Shown here: positions 52,699-61,713 of the stretch, piece by piece
How positions within the stretch are numbered: the first letter of the stretch is position 1
Layout: each line of letters begins with the position of its first letter
Source of the DNA: Lentzea albida
GTDB lineage: Bacteria; Actinomycetota; Actinomycetes; Mycobacteriales; Pseudonocardiaceae
NCBI RefSeq assembly: GCF_900111005.1
Contig: NZ_FOFV01000017.1
Coordinates: 147,012 to 211,011 of the forward strand
DNA: 64,000 nucleotides
Direction of reading: 5' to 3'
The notes under the pieces: model-generated
Databases searched by the model: none
What the model was told of the DNA's origin: nothing
What the model saw: the letters and a program-made list of their open reading frames with translations, nothing else
Made by a program: the position numbers and the translations under genes

Positions 52699-53861
52699 TG
52701 GGAAGCCTCGAACGGGTGGTCGTCGTCGGCGCTTCGGCCGCCGGCGTGACCACCGCCGAGACGCTGCGCCGCGAGGGCTACACCGGCGGGCTCGTCCTGG
52801 TCGGCGACGAGAAGGTGCTCCCCTACGACCGGCCGCCACTGTCCAAACAGGTCCTGGCGGGCACGTGGGAGCCGGAGAAGACGGTGCTGCGGCCCGATTC
52901 CGCGTACGCCGGGCACGGGATCGAGCTCCGGCTCGGGAGCGCCGCGACCGGGCTGGACCTCGCCCGTCGCACGATCGCCCTGTCCACCGGCGAGGAGATC
53001 GGCTACGACGGCCTGGTGATCGCCACCGGGACGACCGCGCGGACGTTGCCGTTCGGCCACGACCTCAAGGGCGTGCACGTGCTGCGGACCGTCGACGACG
53101 CGGTGGCGTTGCGCGGCGACCTGCTGCGGTCCGCGTCGGTGGTGGTCGTCGGCGCCGGCTTCCTCGGCTCGGAGGCGGCGGCGTCCGCCCGGCGGCTCGG
53201 GCTGGACGTGACGCTGGTCGACCCGCTGCCGCTGCCGCTCGTCCGCCCGTTCGGCGACGAGGTCGGCACGGCGATCGCCGGACTCCACGAGGAGGAGGGC
53301 GTGCGGCTGCGCCTCGGGACCGGCGTGACCGCGCTGCACGGCGAAGGCGCGGTGACGGGCGTCGGACTCTCCGACGGCACGGTGCTGCCGGCGGACGTCG
53401 TGCTGGTGGCGATCGGCGCGCGGCCCGCCACCGGCTGGCTCGACGGCTCCGGGCTGCCGGTGGACGACGGCGTGGTCTGCGACGCCACCTGCCGGGCCGC
53501 CGACGGCGTGTACGCGGCAGGCGACGTGGCCCGGTGGTTCAACCCGCACTTCGGTGGCCTGATGCGGGTCGAGCACCGGATGAACGCCACCGAGCAGGGC
53601 ATGGCGGCGGCCCGGAACCTGCTCGGCGCGCAGGTCCCGTTCGCCCCGGCGCCGTACTTCTGGACCGACCAGTTCGACGCCAGGATCCAGGCGTACGGCG
53701 TCTTCCCGGCCGAGGCGGAGATGGTGGTGGCGCACGGCGGTGTCGCCGAACGGAAGTTCGTGGCGCACTACCTCGCGGACGGCCGGGTCGTCGGTGTGCT
53801 CGGGTGGAACATGGCCAGGCAGCTGCGGGCGGACCGGCAACTGGTCCGTTCGGCGGCCTGA
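52698..53861 (+). CDS. NAD(P)H-ferredoxin reductase, FAD-dependent
   Basis: 387 residues. VVVVGASAAGVTTAETLR binds FAD, VVVVGAGFLGSEAAASAR binds NAD(P)H, and GVYAAGDVARWF is the C-terminal FAD motif. This matches rubredoxin/putidaredoxin-reductase-type enzymes. GTG at 52698 overlaps the ferredoxin stop by one base. It completes a three-component P450 system that could also supply electrons to the NRPS-cluster P450. Confidence 0.93.
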   Translation: MGSLERVVVVGASAAGVTTAETLRREGYTGGLVLVGDEKVLPYDRPPLSKQVLAGTWEPEKTVLRPDSAYAGHGIELRLGSAATGLDLARRTIALSTGEEIGYDGLVIATGTTARTLPFGHDLKGVHVLRTVDDAVALRGDLLRSASVVVVGAGFLGSEAAASARRLGLDVTLVDPLPLPLVRPFGDEVGTAIAGLHEEEGVRLRLGTGVTALHGEGAVTGVGLSDGTVLPADVVLVAIGARPATGWLDGSGLPVDDGVVCDATCRAADGVYAAGDVARWFNPHFGGLMRVEHRMNATEQGMAAARNLLGAQVPFAPAPYFWTDQFDARIQAYGVFPAEAEMVVAHGGVAERKFVAHYLADGRVVGVLGWNMARQLRADRQLVRSAA

Positions 53862-53942
53862 CCGCGTCACCGGTACCGGCTCCCCCGCGTCACCGGGACC
53901 TGCGGCCCGCACCGGCCGAAGGTCTTCGCGGAACCACCGCCG

Positions 53943-54926
53943 TCAGACGGCCCGTGCGATGGCGATGTTGCCCGCCAGCCGGTCCCCCGCCTCGTAGATC
54001 ATGTACTCGCGGCCCTGGTAGGTGCCGAACGACGGCGCGGCCGCCCGGCCGTTGTCGGGCGAGCCGGACACCGAGTCGTGGAAGACGCCCAGGTGCCTGC
54101 GCAGGGAGAAGTCGCGGCCCACCTCGGTGATGAGGATGTTGCCGCCGCTGCCGATGTCGGTGTTGTAGACGACGTAGACGCTGTTGTTGCGGAAGAGCAG
54201 GTGCGGGCCGCCGACGTTGACCGCGCCGACGTCCTGGTGGCGGATCAGCGGGGTCTGGGAGAACGTCCAGTCGCGGGCGTTCGGTGACCAGCCCCAGCCG
54301 ATGTCGCGGTGGTTCGAGCGGTTGTTGATCATGAACACCATGACGTACCGGGCGCCGCGAGCCGTCAGGTCGTGCCGGAACACCCTGGCGTAGGAGGTCT
54401 CCGTGGTCCCTTCGGGCTGCAGCCGCGTGGACAGGACCTCCTTCTCGTAGGTGAAGTTGATGCCGTCGGCGGAGCTGGCCAGGCGGGTCACGGTGTTCTC
54501 GCCGTGGAAGTAGAGGTACATGCGCTTGACGTCGTCGTTCCACATCGCGTGCGGCGACGACACGTGCGACACGCTGTACTCGCCGGGCCAGTTCCTGGTG
54601 ATGATGGGATTTCCGGGGTATTCGGTGAATTCCTCGTCGAGGGTGTTCGCATAGGCCAGGCAGATGCCGCCCGGTGCGTCGTGCGGCGCGTAATAGAGGT
54701 AATAGGCGGCACGCGCGCCGGGAATGCGGTCCTTCGTGCCCCGGATGGTCGGGAAGATCAGTTCGTTGGTGGGGTTGTAGCGGAGTTTGCTCTTGACGAG
54801 CGCGAGCCTCTGGTACCGGTAGTCCGGGAAGCCCGCGGGGGCCGCGGCGGCGGGGGCGGCCGTGCTCGCGGTGCCCGCCAGCAGTGCGGCGCTGCCGAGC
54901 AGCAGCCGGCGACGGTTGAACGACAT
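53943..54926 (-). CDS. Secreted beta-propeller-like protein with Tat-type signal
   Basis: 327 residues. The N terminus NRRRLLLGSAALLAGTAS resembles a Tat signal, ending after an Ala-rich stretch near residue 29. The mature part has repeated strands such as RYVMVFMINNRSNHRDIGWG and VGGPHLLFRNNSVYVVYN, as in five-bladed propellers of GH43/GH62-like glycosidases. I cannot assign catalytic residues, so carbohydrate binding or hydrolysis is tentative. ATG at 54926 has GAGGAG upstream. The gene lies downstream of a secreted protease gene in the same direction, 74 bases away. Confidence 0.7.
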   Translation of the reverse strand: MSFNRRRLLLGSAALLAGTASTAAPAAAAPAGFPDYRYQRLALVKSKLRYNPTNELIFPTIRGTKDRIPGARAAYYLYYAPHDAPGGICLAYANTLDEEFTEYPGNPIITRNWPGEYSVSHVSSPHAMWNDDVKRMYLYFHGENTVTRLASSADGINFTYEKEVLSTRLQPEGTTETSYARVFRHDLTARGARYVMVFMINNRSNHRDIGWGWSPNARDWTFSQTPLIRHQDVGAVNVGGPHLLFRNNSVYVVYNTDIGSGGNILITEVGRDFSLRRHLGVFHDSVSGSPDNGRAAAPSFGTYQGREYMIYEAGDRLAGNIAIARAV

Positions 54927-55000
54927 GGGAATGCTCCTCAGCGCTGGGGAACTCCTCGGTGGACGGACCGGGCCGCCGTGGCGGCCCGGTCCGGTGGTGC

Positions 55001-56026
55001 TCAGTAGATGGCCACGCCGTAGGCCCGGAGGGCCTCGGTGACCGGCTGGTAGAACGACCGCCCACCGCTCGTGCAGTCGCCGCTGCCGCCGGAGGTCAGG
55101 CCGAGCGCGGTGTCGTCGGCGAACAGGGGTCCTCCGCTGTCGCCGCCCTGCACGCAGACCGTCGTGCCGATCATGCCGGTCACCGTCGTGCCGTCGACGT
55201 AGTTCACGGTGACGTTCAGGCCGGTGACCTTGCCGCGGTGGAAACCCGTCGTGCTGCCGCTGCGGCCGACGGTCTGGCCGACGACCGGGTCGCCGGCGCG
55301 GGCGATGTCGCGGTGGTTGCCGTTGTAGAGGTTGACCGAGCCTGGCCGGTTGATGCCGCTCGTGTAGCGGAACAGGGCGTAGTCGTTGCCGGGGAAGCTC
55401 GTTCCCACGCGGGACGCGATGACCTGGCCACCGGAGGTGCTCCAGGTGGACGTGGCGTTGCCGCAGTGGCCCGCGGTGAGCAGGAAGGCGGTGCTGGTGC
55501 CGGGCGTCTTCACGTTGAAGCCGAGCGAACACCGCACGCCGCCGCCCAGGATGGCGTCGCCGCCCGTGATCGTCGGCCGGAACGAGCCGCCGACCTGCTC
55601 CAGCCTCGCGGTGTCGCCGAGCCCCGCGACCACGTTCCTCAACCGCGCGAGCGCGTCGCCGGTGACGGTCGTGTCGGCGGACACCACGACCTGGTTGGCG
55701 ACCGGGTCGACTCCCCAGGACGTGCCGGGGATCTTCGCCGTGCGCTCCAGGACTCCCGTGGTGGCGTCGAGCGTCGCGGCGCTGTGCTCGACGACCCGCG
55801 CGCGTGCACCGGCCGCGGTCACGGCCTTCGCCGCGGTCGCGTCGGTGACGGTGACGACGAGCTGCCCGCTGTCGTCCACATAGGACCCGGCGCTCGCGGG
55901 CCCGAGCCTCGCGTGCAGGGTGCCGGCGAGCTGAGCCGGCTCGGCCCTGGCGATCGGCGCGCTCACGACGAGCCCCGCCGCCAGGGCTGTGACCGCGGCC
56001 AGGGTGAGGGTGGCAGTGCGACCCAT
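55001..56026 (-). CDS. Secreted S1 family serine protease (streptogrisin/alpha-lytic type)
   Basis: 341 residues. Signal peptide about 1-28, propeptide about 29-155, protease domain about 155-341. Catalytic triad: His in LLTAGHCGN, Asp in GNDYALFRY, Ser in GGDSGGPLF. Four mature-domain cysteines fit two disulfides. These enzymes are made as inactive precursors folded by the propeptide. ATG at 56026 follows GAGGAG; an upstream TTG is also in frame. Confidence 0.93.
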   Translation of the reverse strand: MGRTATLTLAAVTALAAGLVVSAPIARAEPAQLAGTLHARLGPASAGSYVDDSGQLVVTVTDATAAKAVTAAGARARVVEHSAATLDATTGVLERTAKIPGTSWGVDPVANQVVVSADTTVTGDALARLRNVVAGLGDTARLEQVGGSFRPTITGGDAILGGGVRCSLGFNVKTPGTSTAFLLTAGHCGNATSTWSTSGGQVIASRVGTSFPGNDYALFRYTSGINRPGSVNLYNGNHRDIARAGDPVVGQTVGRSGSTTGFHRGKVTGLNVTVNYVDGTTVTGMIGTTVCVQGGDSGGPLFADDTALGLTSGGSGDCTSGGRSFYQPVTEALRAYGVAIY

Positions 56027-56268
56027 CAATTCTCCTCGACTGTTCCGTGACGGGAAGGCGAGGCGGCTCGCCTGGCTACGGACAGACAGAGTGCTCGTTT
56101 CCCAGAAATGCGTCCAGACGATAATTTTTATTTGTCGCGCATTGGCGTCTTGATTGGCCCGGCGAAAGCCGGTCGCTTTCGATTCGGAGGTTCGGCCGAA
56201 CCGGCTGCGCGGCGGTGGCGCAGGCGGCTAGCGTGTCCGCGGTCACCAGAGGACTAGAGCGCTCGGCG

Positions 56269-56760
56269 ATGAAGTACACCGTCTCGTTGGAGATCGCCCT
56301 GCCGCGGGAGCGGGTCGTCCAGCTGCTCGCCGACCCGCGGCACCTGCCGAAGTGGTTGCGGGGACTGGTCGTGCACGAGCCGCTGAACGGGGTGCACGGA
56401 GAGCTCGGCACCCGGTCGCGCGTCGTGCTGCGGACGGGACGGCAGGAGTTCGAGGCCACCGAGACGATCACGCGCCGGGAACCGGTGGACCTGCGCGCGA
56501 TCCCGCGGGACGTGGTCGTCCACTTCGAACGCGAGATCACCGCCAAGGGCATGTGGAGCTCCACGCGCGACCGCCTGACCGAGATCGGCCCGGAGACGAC
56601 GCTCTGGGTGAGCGAGAACGAGTACCGGTTCAGCGGCGTGCTCATGCGGGTGGTGGGGCTGGTGGCGCCCGGCACCTTCCGCAAGCAGTCGCTCCGGCAC
56701 ATGCAGGACTTCAAGGCGTTCGCCGAGGACGGCCGGGACGTGCGCGACACCGACGTGTGA
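56269..56760 (+). CDS. SRPBCC/polyketide cyclase-like family protein
   Basis: 163 residues with a START/SRPBCC pattern: MKYTVSLEIALPRERVVQLL and DPRHLPKWLRG near the N terminus, then alternating strands and a C-terminal helix FRKQSLRHMQDFKAF. The fold binds hydrophobic ligands; many members have no known role. ATG at 56269 is used. A short gap separates it from the recQ-like gene downstream; co-transcription is possible. Confidence 0.75.
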   Translation: MKYTVSLEIALPRERVVQLLADPRHLPKWLRGLVVHEPLNGVHGELGTRSRVVLRTGRQEFEATETITRREPVDLRAIPRDVVVHFEREITAKGMWSSTRDRLTEIGPETTLWVSENEYRFSGVLMRVVGLVAPGTFRKQSLRHMQDFKAFAEDGRDVRDTDV

Positions 56761-56835
56761 CGCGGCCCGCGTTTGCCCGCGCGCTGCCGGGCTAACTCCT
56801 CCGCACCGGAACGAGATCCAGCGGAGGCGACACGG

Positions 56836-58461
56836 GTGCGAACCATGCCTGCGGACGAGCAGCTCATCACGACGGCGGACGAGGTCTTCGGCTGGACCGA
56901 GCTGCGCCGGGAGCAACTGCTCGGCATGCGGCACCTCCTGGACGGCCGGGACGTGCTGCTCGTCATGCCGACCGGCGCCGGGAAGTCGGCCGTCTACCAG
57001 GTCCCGGCGATCCTGCTCGACGGTCCGGCCGTGGTCGTGTCGCCGCTGATCGCCCTGCAACGGGACCAGGTCGCCTCGCTGCGGCGGGCCGGTGCGCCAC
57101 CGGCGGCGGCGGTCAACTCGGGTCAGTCCGCGGAGGTCAACGAGCAGGCCTGGCAGGCGTTCGACGAAGGCGGCACGAAGTACCTCTTCCTGTCACCGGA
57201 ACAACTCGCGGACGCCGGCACGCTCGAGCGGCTGCACCGGGCGAGACCCTCGTTGTTCGTCGTGGACGAGGCCCACTGCGTGTCGGCGTGGGGGCACGAC
57301 TTCCGGCCCGACTACCTGCGGCTGCGGCACGTGGTCGAGCGGCTGGGCCATCCGCCCGTGCTCGCGCTCACGGCCACCGCCAGCGGTCCGGTCCGCGCGG
57401 ACGTGGTCGAGCACCTCGGTCTGCGCGACCCGGCGGTGCTCGTCGCCGGGTTCGACCGGCCCAACCTGCACCTGGCCGTGCGGTTCGGCACCGACGACGA
57501 CCAGCGCCGGCGCATGGTGACCGACTGGGTGACGGACCGCTCCGGGCCGGGTCTGCTGTACGTGCCGACCCGCAAGGACGCCGAGCGGTACGCGGACGAC
57601 CTGATCTCCCGCGGCGTGGCCGCGGCCGCCTTCCACGCGGGCATGAAGGCCGCTGACCGCAGGCGGGTGCAGGACGCGTTCATGCGGGGTGACGTGCGCG
57701 TGGTCGCGGCTACCTCCGCGTTCGGCATGGGCATCGACAAACCGGACGTGCGGTTCGTCGCGCACGCCGCGACGCCCGGTTCCCTCGACGCCTACTACCA
57801 GGAGATCGGCCGGGCGGGCCGCGACGGCGAGCCCGCGGACGTGGTGCTCTTCCACCGGCCGGAAGACCAGGGCCTGCAACGGTTCCTGACCGGGAGGACG
57901 CTGGACCGCGAGTGCGTGCGCGAGGTCGCGGCCTTCGTGCGCAGGCGGCGGACCGGCGTCGCGATCACCGACCTGGCGCGGCGGCTGGACCGGTCGCGCC
58001 GCAAGGTCACCGCCGTCGTGAACCTGCTGGAGGGCGCGGGGGTCGTGCGGACCGGTCACGACCGGGTGCGGTACGAGGAGGGCGCTCCGCCGCCCGCGAA
58101 GGCCGTCGCGGCGGTGGCCGGGGAGGCGGAGAGGCAGGAGCACCGGGACCGTTCGCGGCTCGAGGTCATGCACCGCTACGCCGACACGCGGGACTGCCGC
58201 CGGCGGTTCCTGATCGGCTACTTCGGCGAGGAGCTCGACCAGCCCTGCGGCCACTGCGACACCTGCGACGAGGGCGTGGCCGACGACGACTCCGTGAGCA
58301 CCGAGTACCCGCCGAACTCCCCCGTCCGGCACGACCAGTGGGGCCGGGGCACGGTCGTGCACCACGAGGCCGACCGGTTGATGGTCCTGTTCGACGACGT
58401 CGGCTACAAGACGCTCTCCCTCGCCGCCGTGCGCGAGACCGGAGTGCTCACATCGGTGTGA
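56836..58461 (+). CDS. RecQ family ATP-dependent DNA helicase
   Basis: 541 residues. MPTGAGKSAVYQVPA (motif I), VVDEAHCVSAWGHDFRPDY (II with RecQ aromatic loop), TSAFGMGIDKPDVRFV and YYQEIGRAGRDG (V, VI), then the zinc-binding Cys set in DCRR and PCGHCDTC. The HRDC domain is missing and a short C-terminal beta region follows, so it is a short RecQ. It unwinds 3'-tailed DNA in repair. GTG at 56836 is eight bases after GGAGG; ATG at 56845 is the alternative. Confidence 0.9.
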   Translation: MRTMPADEQLITTADEVFGWTELRREQLLGMRHLLDGRDVLLVMPTGAGKSAVYQVPAILLDGPAVVVSPLIALQRDQVASLRRAGAPPAAAVNSGQSAEVNEQAWQAFDEGGTKYLFLSPEQLADAGTLERLHRARPSLFVVDEAHCVSAWGHDFRPDYLRLRHVVERLGHPPVLALTATASGPVRADVVEHLGLRDPAVLVAGFDRPNLHLAVRFGTDDDQRRRMVTDWVTDRSGPGLLYVPTRKDAERYADDLISRGVAAAAFHAGMKAADRRRVQDAFMRGDVRVVAATSAFGMGIDKPDVRFVAHAATPGSLDAYYQEIGRAGRDGEPADVVLFHRPEDQGLQRFLTGRTLDRECVREVAAFVRRRRTGVAITDLARRLDRSRRKVTAVVNLLEGAGVVRTGHDRVRYEEGAPPPAKAVAAVAGEAERQEHRDRSRLEVMHRYADTRDCRRRFLIGYFGEELDQPCGHCDTCDEGVADDDSVSTEYPPNSPVRHDQWGRGTVVHHEADRLMVLFDDVGYKTLSLAAVRETGVLTSV

Positions 58462-58534
58462 CGCGCGGTTGGGCGTCGTCCACGTGGGAACACCTGCGGT
58501 TCCGGAGTCGACCCGTCGCGAGGTGACCGCACAC

Positions 58535-59434
58535 ATGTCCGCAGACCAGTACACCCGCCAGGACCCGCGCGAGCAGTACCCGCGCCCCGGCCGCCAGGAG
58601 GGCCAGGAGCAGCCGCATCCCGGCACCGGCAGCCGGATGGGCCCCGAGCCGGACCACGGCGAGAGCACCTACCGGGGTGCCGGCCGCCTGCCCGACACCA
58701 AGGCGGTGATCACCGGCGGGGACTCCGGCATCGGCCGCGCCACCGCGCTGGCGTTCGCCCGCGAAGGCGCGGACGTGCTGCTCTCCTACCTGCCGGAGGA
58801 GCAGGCCGACGCCGAGCGGACCGCCGAACTCGTGCGCGACGCGGGCCGCCAGGCCGTGCTCGTGCCGGGTGACCTGCGCACCGAGGACGCCTGCCGCGAA
58901 CTGGCCGGGCGCGCCGGGGAGGAGTTCGGGCGCATCGACGTGCTGGTGAACAACGCGGCCTTCCAGATGGCCCAGAACGACGGCCTGCTCGGCATCAGCA
59001 GCGAGCAGTTCGACCGGGTCTTCAAGACCAACGTGTACGCGCTGTTCTGGCTGTGCAAGGCGGCGGTGCCGCTCATGCGACCCGGTTCCGCGATCATCAA
59101 CACCTCGTCGATCCAGGCGTTCACGCCCTCGCCCGAGCTGCTGGACTACGCCGCCACCAAGGCCGCGATCGTCAACCTCACCAAGTCGCTGTCCGCCGAC
59201 CTCGTCGAGAAGGGGATCAGGGTCAACTCGGTCGCGCCCGGTCCGGTGTGGACACCGCTCATCCCGGCGACGATGCCCGCGGAGAAGGTCGACGAGTTCG
59301 GCGCTCAGACACCGATGGGACGCGCCGGGCAACCGGCGGAGCTGGCGCCGGTGTTCGTGTTCCTGGCCTCGCAGGAGTCGAGCTACGTGACCGGGGAGGT
59401 CGTCGGCGTCACCGGGGGCCAGTTCCTCACCTGA
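58535..59434 (+). CDS. SDR family oxidoreductase (stress protein 39-like)
   Basis: 299 residues. A polar N-terminal extension of about 60 residues rich in Gln, Pro and Gly precedes the Rossmann motif ITGGDSGIGRATA, the NNAAFQ motif and the catalytic YAATKAAI (Tyr-x3-Lys). The extension and sequence fit the YhdF/GsiB-39 type reductases, usually part of general stress regulons. ATG at 58535 follows GAGGTGA. Substrate unknown. Confidence 0.88.
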   Translation: MSADQYTRQDPREQYPRPGRQEGQEQPHPGTGSRMGPEPDHGESTYRGAGRLPDTKAVITGGDSGIGRATALAFAREGADVLLSYLPEEQADAERTAELVRDAGRQAVLVPGDLRTEDACRELAGRAGEEFGRIDVLVNNAAFQMAQNDGLLGISSEQFDRVFKTNVYALFWLCKAAVPLMRPGSAIINTSSIQAFTPSPELLDYAATKAAIVNLTKSLSADLVEKGIRVNSVAPGPVWTPLIPATMPAEKVDEFGAQTPMGRAGQPAELAPVFVFLASQESSYVTGEVVGVTGGQFLT

Positions 59435-59469
59435 GCACGGCGTCCACCACGCGGGACTCCCACCACGTG

Positions 59470-59491
59470 GTACTTCTCTCTTGAGAAATAC
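59470..59491. promoter_or_regulatory. Inverted repeat before the MFS gene
   Basis: GTACTTCTC-TCTT-GAGAAATAC, nine-base arms with one mismatch, ends six bases before the MFS start. It could be an operator for an unlinked repressor. Confidence 0.4.
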
Positions 59492-59497
59492 CGATCC

Positions 59498-60721
59498 GTG
59501 ACCTACCGTCGAGCCGTGCACGGTGATCACGCCCCGGAGACGGCTGCGCCTGGGCCGGGGCGCAGGCTGTTCGCCCTGCTGCTCGTCAACGCGGTCCTGG
59601 CGCAGGTCGTCACGTTCGTCCTGCGCCCGGCCGCCACGTACCGCGCGATCGAGCTCGACGTCCCCAGCGGCTGGCTGGGGGCGCTGACCGCGCTGTTCGC
59701 GGTCGTTCCGCTGGTGCTCGCCGTCCCCTCGGGGCAAGCCACCGACCGGTTCAGCGAACGGCGCGTGATGATCGCCGGAGGGGTGCTGATGACGGCGTCC
59801 GCCGTCGTGCTGCTGCTCGCCGGGTCGACCACGGCCGGGCTGGCCGCCGGGATCATCGTCCTCGGCACCGGACACCTGCTCTGCGTCGTCGGGCAGCAGG
59901 CCGCCGTCGCCAACTCCGCCCCGGACGGCAGGTTCGACACCGCGTTCGGCCACTACACCTTCGCCGCCTCGCTCGGGCAGGCCGCCGGACCGGGCCTGAT
60001 CATCCTGGCCGGCGGTGGCCGGGCGGTCCCCGACACCGGCCTGCTGTTCGCCGGTTCGATCGGCATCGGCCTGGTGCTGACGCTCAGCGCCCTGTTCATC
60101 CGCACGCCCGCCCGGCCGCCGGGATCGCGGGAGCAGGAGGCGGGCGGGATGCGGACGCTGGTCCGGCTCCCCGGCCTGCCCCGCGCGCTGCTGGTCAGCT
60201 GCGTCGTGCTCGCCGCCGTCGACATCACCCTCGTCTACCTGCCCGCGCTCGGCACCGATCGCGACCTCAGCGCGGGGTTCATCGGGTTGCTGCTGACCCT
60301 GCGGGCCGTCGCGTCGATGACGTCGCGCTTCTTCCTCGGCAAGCTCGTCACGCTCCTGGACCGCCGGCGGCTGATGGTGGTCACGACGGTGCTGTCGGCG
60401 CTGTCCATGGCCGCTCTCGCGTTGCCGCTACCGCCCGCCGCCCTGGCGTGCCTGGTCGTCTGCCTGGGTCTGGGCCTCGGCGTCGGCCAGCCGCTCACCA
60501 TGGCGTGGCTGGCGAGCTCCACGCCACCGGGCCTGCGGGGCCGCGCCATGTCGCTGCGCCTCACCGGCAACCGGCTCGGCCAGGTTGTGCTCCCCAGCGC
60601 GGTCGGCGCCCTCGCCATCACCACCGGGGCCGCGGGCGTCCTCTGCGCCACCGCCGCGGCGCTGGGTGCCGCCGCCGCGCTCGCCGGTCGCCGCACGGCG
60701 GAGACGGCCGGTACCTCCTGA
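59498..60721 (+). CDS. MFS transporter
   Basis: 407 residues with about twelve membrane helices. The loop between helices 2 and 3 reads GQATDRFSERRVMI, the MFS signature. ALACLVVCLGLGLGVGQPLT and the following SSTPPGLRGRAM form the second-half repeat. Probable drug or small-molecule efflux pump. GTG at 59498 is used; GTG at 59516 is an alternative. Confidence 0.88.
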   Translation: MTYRRAVHGDHAPETAAPGPGRRLFALLLVNAVLAQVVTFVLRPAATYRAIELDVPSGWLGALTALFAVVPLVLAVPSGQATDRFSERRVMIAGGVLMTASAVVLLLAGSTTAGLAAGIIVLGTGHLLCVVGQQAAVANSAPDGRFDTAFGHYTFAASLGQAAGPGLIILAGGGRAVPDTGLLFAGSIGIGLVLTLSALFIRTPARPPGSREQEAGGMRTLVRLPGLPRALLVSCVVLAAVDITLVYLPALGTDRDLSAGFIGLLLTLRAVASMTSRFFLGKLVTLLDRRRLMVVTTVLSALSMAALALPLPPAALACLVVCLGLGLGVGQPLTMAWLASSTPPGLRGRAMSLRLTGNRLGQVVLPSAVGALAITTGAAGVLCATAAALGAAAALAGRRTAETAGTS

Positions 60722-60762
60722 CAGTCCACTGAGGACTTTCCGATCAGCGGCAGGCGCGGCGC

Positions 60763-61659
60763 TCAGGGTTGCGCGGTCAGCGGGAAGCTCACCCCGGTGA
60801 GGCGCTCCGACGTCTCCCACAGCCGGCGCGCGAGCACCGGGTCGCTGGCCGCCGCCGACCGGCCGACCAGCGCGGGATGGCCGTGCATCTCGAACCGCCC
60901 GTCCGGGCCGACGTAGCTGGCGCCCGGCAGGTCCTGCGTCGCCGCGTACAGCGTGGGGAGCGCGCCTTGCAGCTCCGTCTGCGCGAGGTAGCGGCCGGCC
61001 ACGTGCACGAGCTTGACCAGGTGCTTGTTGCGCCCTTTGGTGCCCAAATTGGACGCCGTGTAGCCGGGGTGGGCGGACAGCGCGCGCACGGACGTCCCGG
61101 CCTCACGAAGGCGCCGCTCCAGCTCCAGGGTGAACAGCAGGTTCGAGAGCTTCGACCGGCCGTAGGCCTTCACCGCGGTGTAGCCGGAGCGGGCGAAGTC
61201 GAGGTCGTCGAGGTCGAGCACGCCCGCCTTGTGCGCACCGGAGGCCACCGTCACCACGCGGCCGGTGATCGACGGCAGCAGCAGGTTGGTCAGCGCGAAG
61301 TGGCCGAGGTGGTTGGTGCCGAACTGCAGCTCGAACCCGTCCGCCGTGTGGCGGTGCGGGGTCATGGCGACACCGGCGTTGTTGACGAGGACGTCGAGCT
61401 CGCCGTGCCAGCCCTCGGCGAACGAGCGGACCGACGCCAGGTCCGCCAGGTCCAGTTCGCGGACCTCGGTCGTGCCGGACATGGCGGCCGCCGCCCGTTC
61501 CCCGGCGGCGACGTCGCGCACCGCGAGCACCGTGCGCGCCCCCGCCGCCGCGAAGGCGGTGGCCGTGCCCCGGCCCACCCCGCTCGCGGCACCGGTCACC
61601 ACGACGGTGCGACCGGTGAGATCGGGCAGGTCGTCGGCGGTCCACCGGTTCTTGGCCAT
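60763..61659 (-). CDS. SDR family oxidoreductase (retinol dehydrogenase-like)
   Basis: 298 residues. VVTGAASGVGRGTATAF binds NAD(P), LVNNAGVAM follows, and the catalytic Tyr-Lys lies in AYGRSKLSN. The NHLGHFALTNLLLP segment is typical of the protochlorophyllide/retinol-dehydrogenase-like group. ATG at 61659. Substrate unknown. Confidence 0.88.
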   Translation of the reverse strand: MAKNRWTADDLPDLTGRTVVVTGAASGVGRGTATAFAAAGARTVLAVRDVAAGERAAAAMSGTTEVRELDLADLASVRSFAEGWHGELDVLVNNAGVAMTPHRHTADGFELQFGTNHLGHFALTNLLLPSITGRVVTVASGAHKAGVLDLDDLDFARSGYTAVKAYGRSKLSNLLFTLELERRLREAGTSVRALSAHPGYTASNLGTKGRNKHLVKLVHVAGRYLAQTELQGALPTLYAATQDLPGASYVGPDGRFEMHGHPALVGRSAAASDPVLARRLWETSERLTGVSFPLTAQP

Positions 61660-61713
61660 GATCGCCAGCTTATTCGCCCGTCGCGGGCTCGGCGTGACAG
61701 CTCGGTGCGCGTT

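Noticed and set aside
56159..56172. CCGGC-GAAA-GCCGG hairpin between the protease and SRPBCC genes
   Set aside because: Stem of only five bases and no T-run; it sits between divergent genes where a terminator is not expected.
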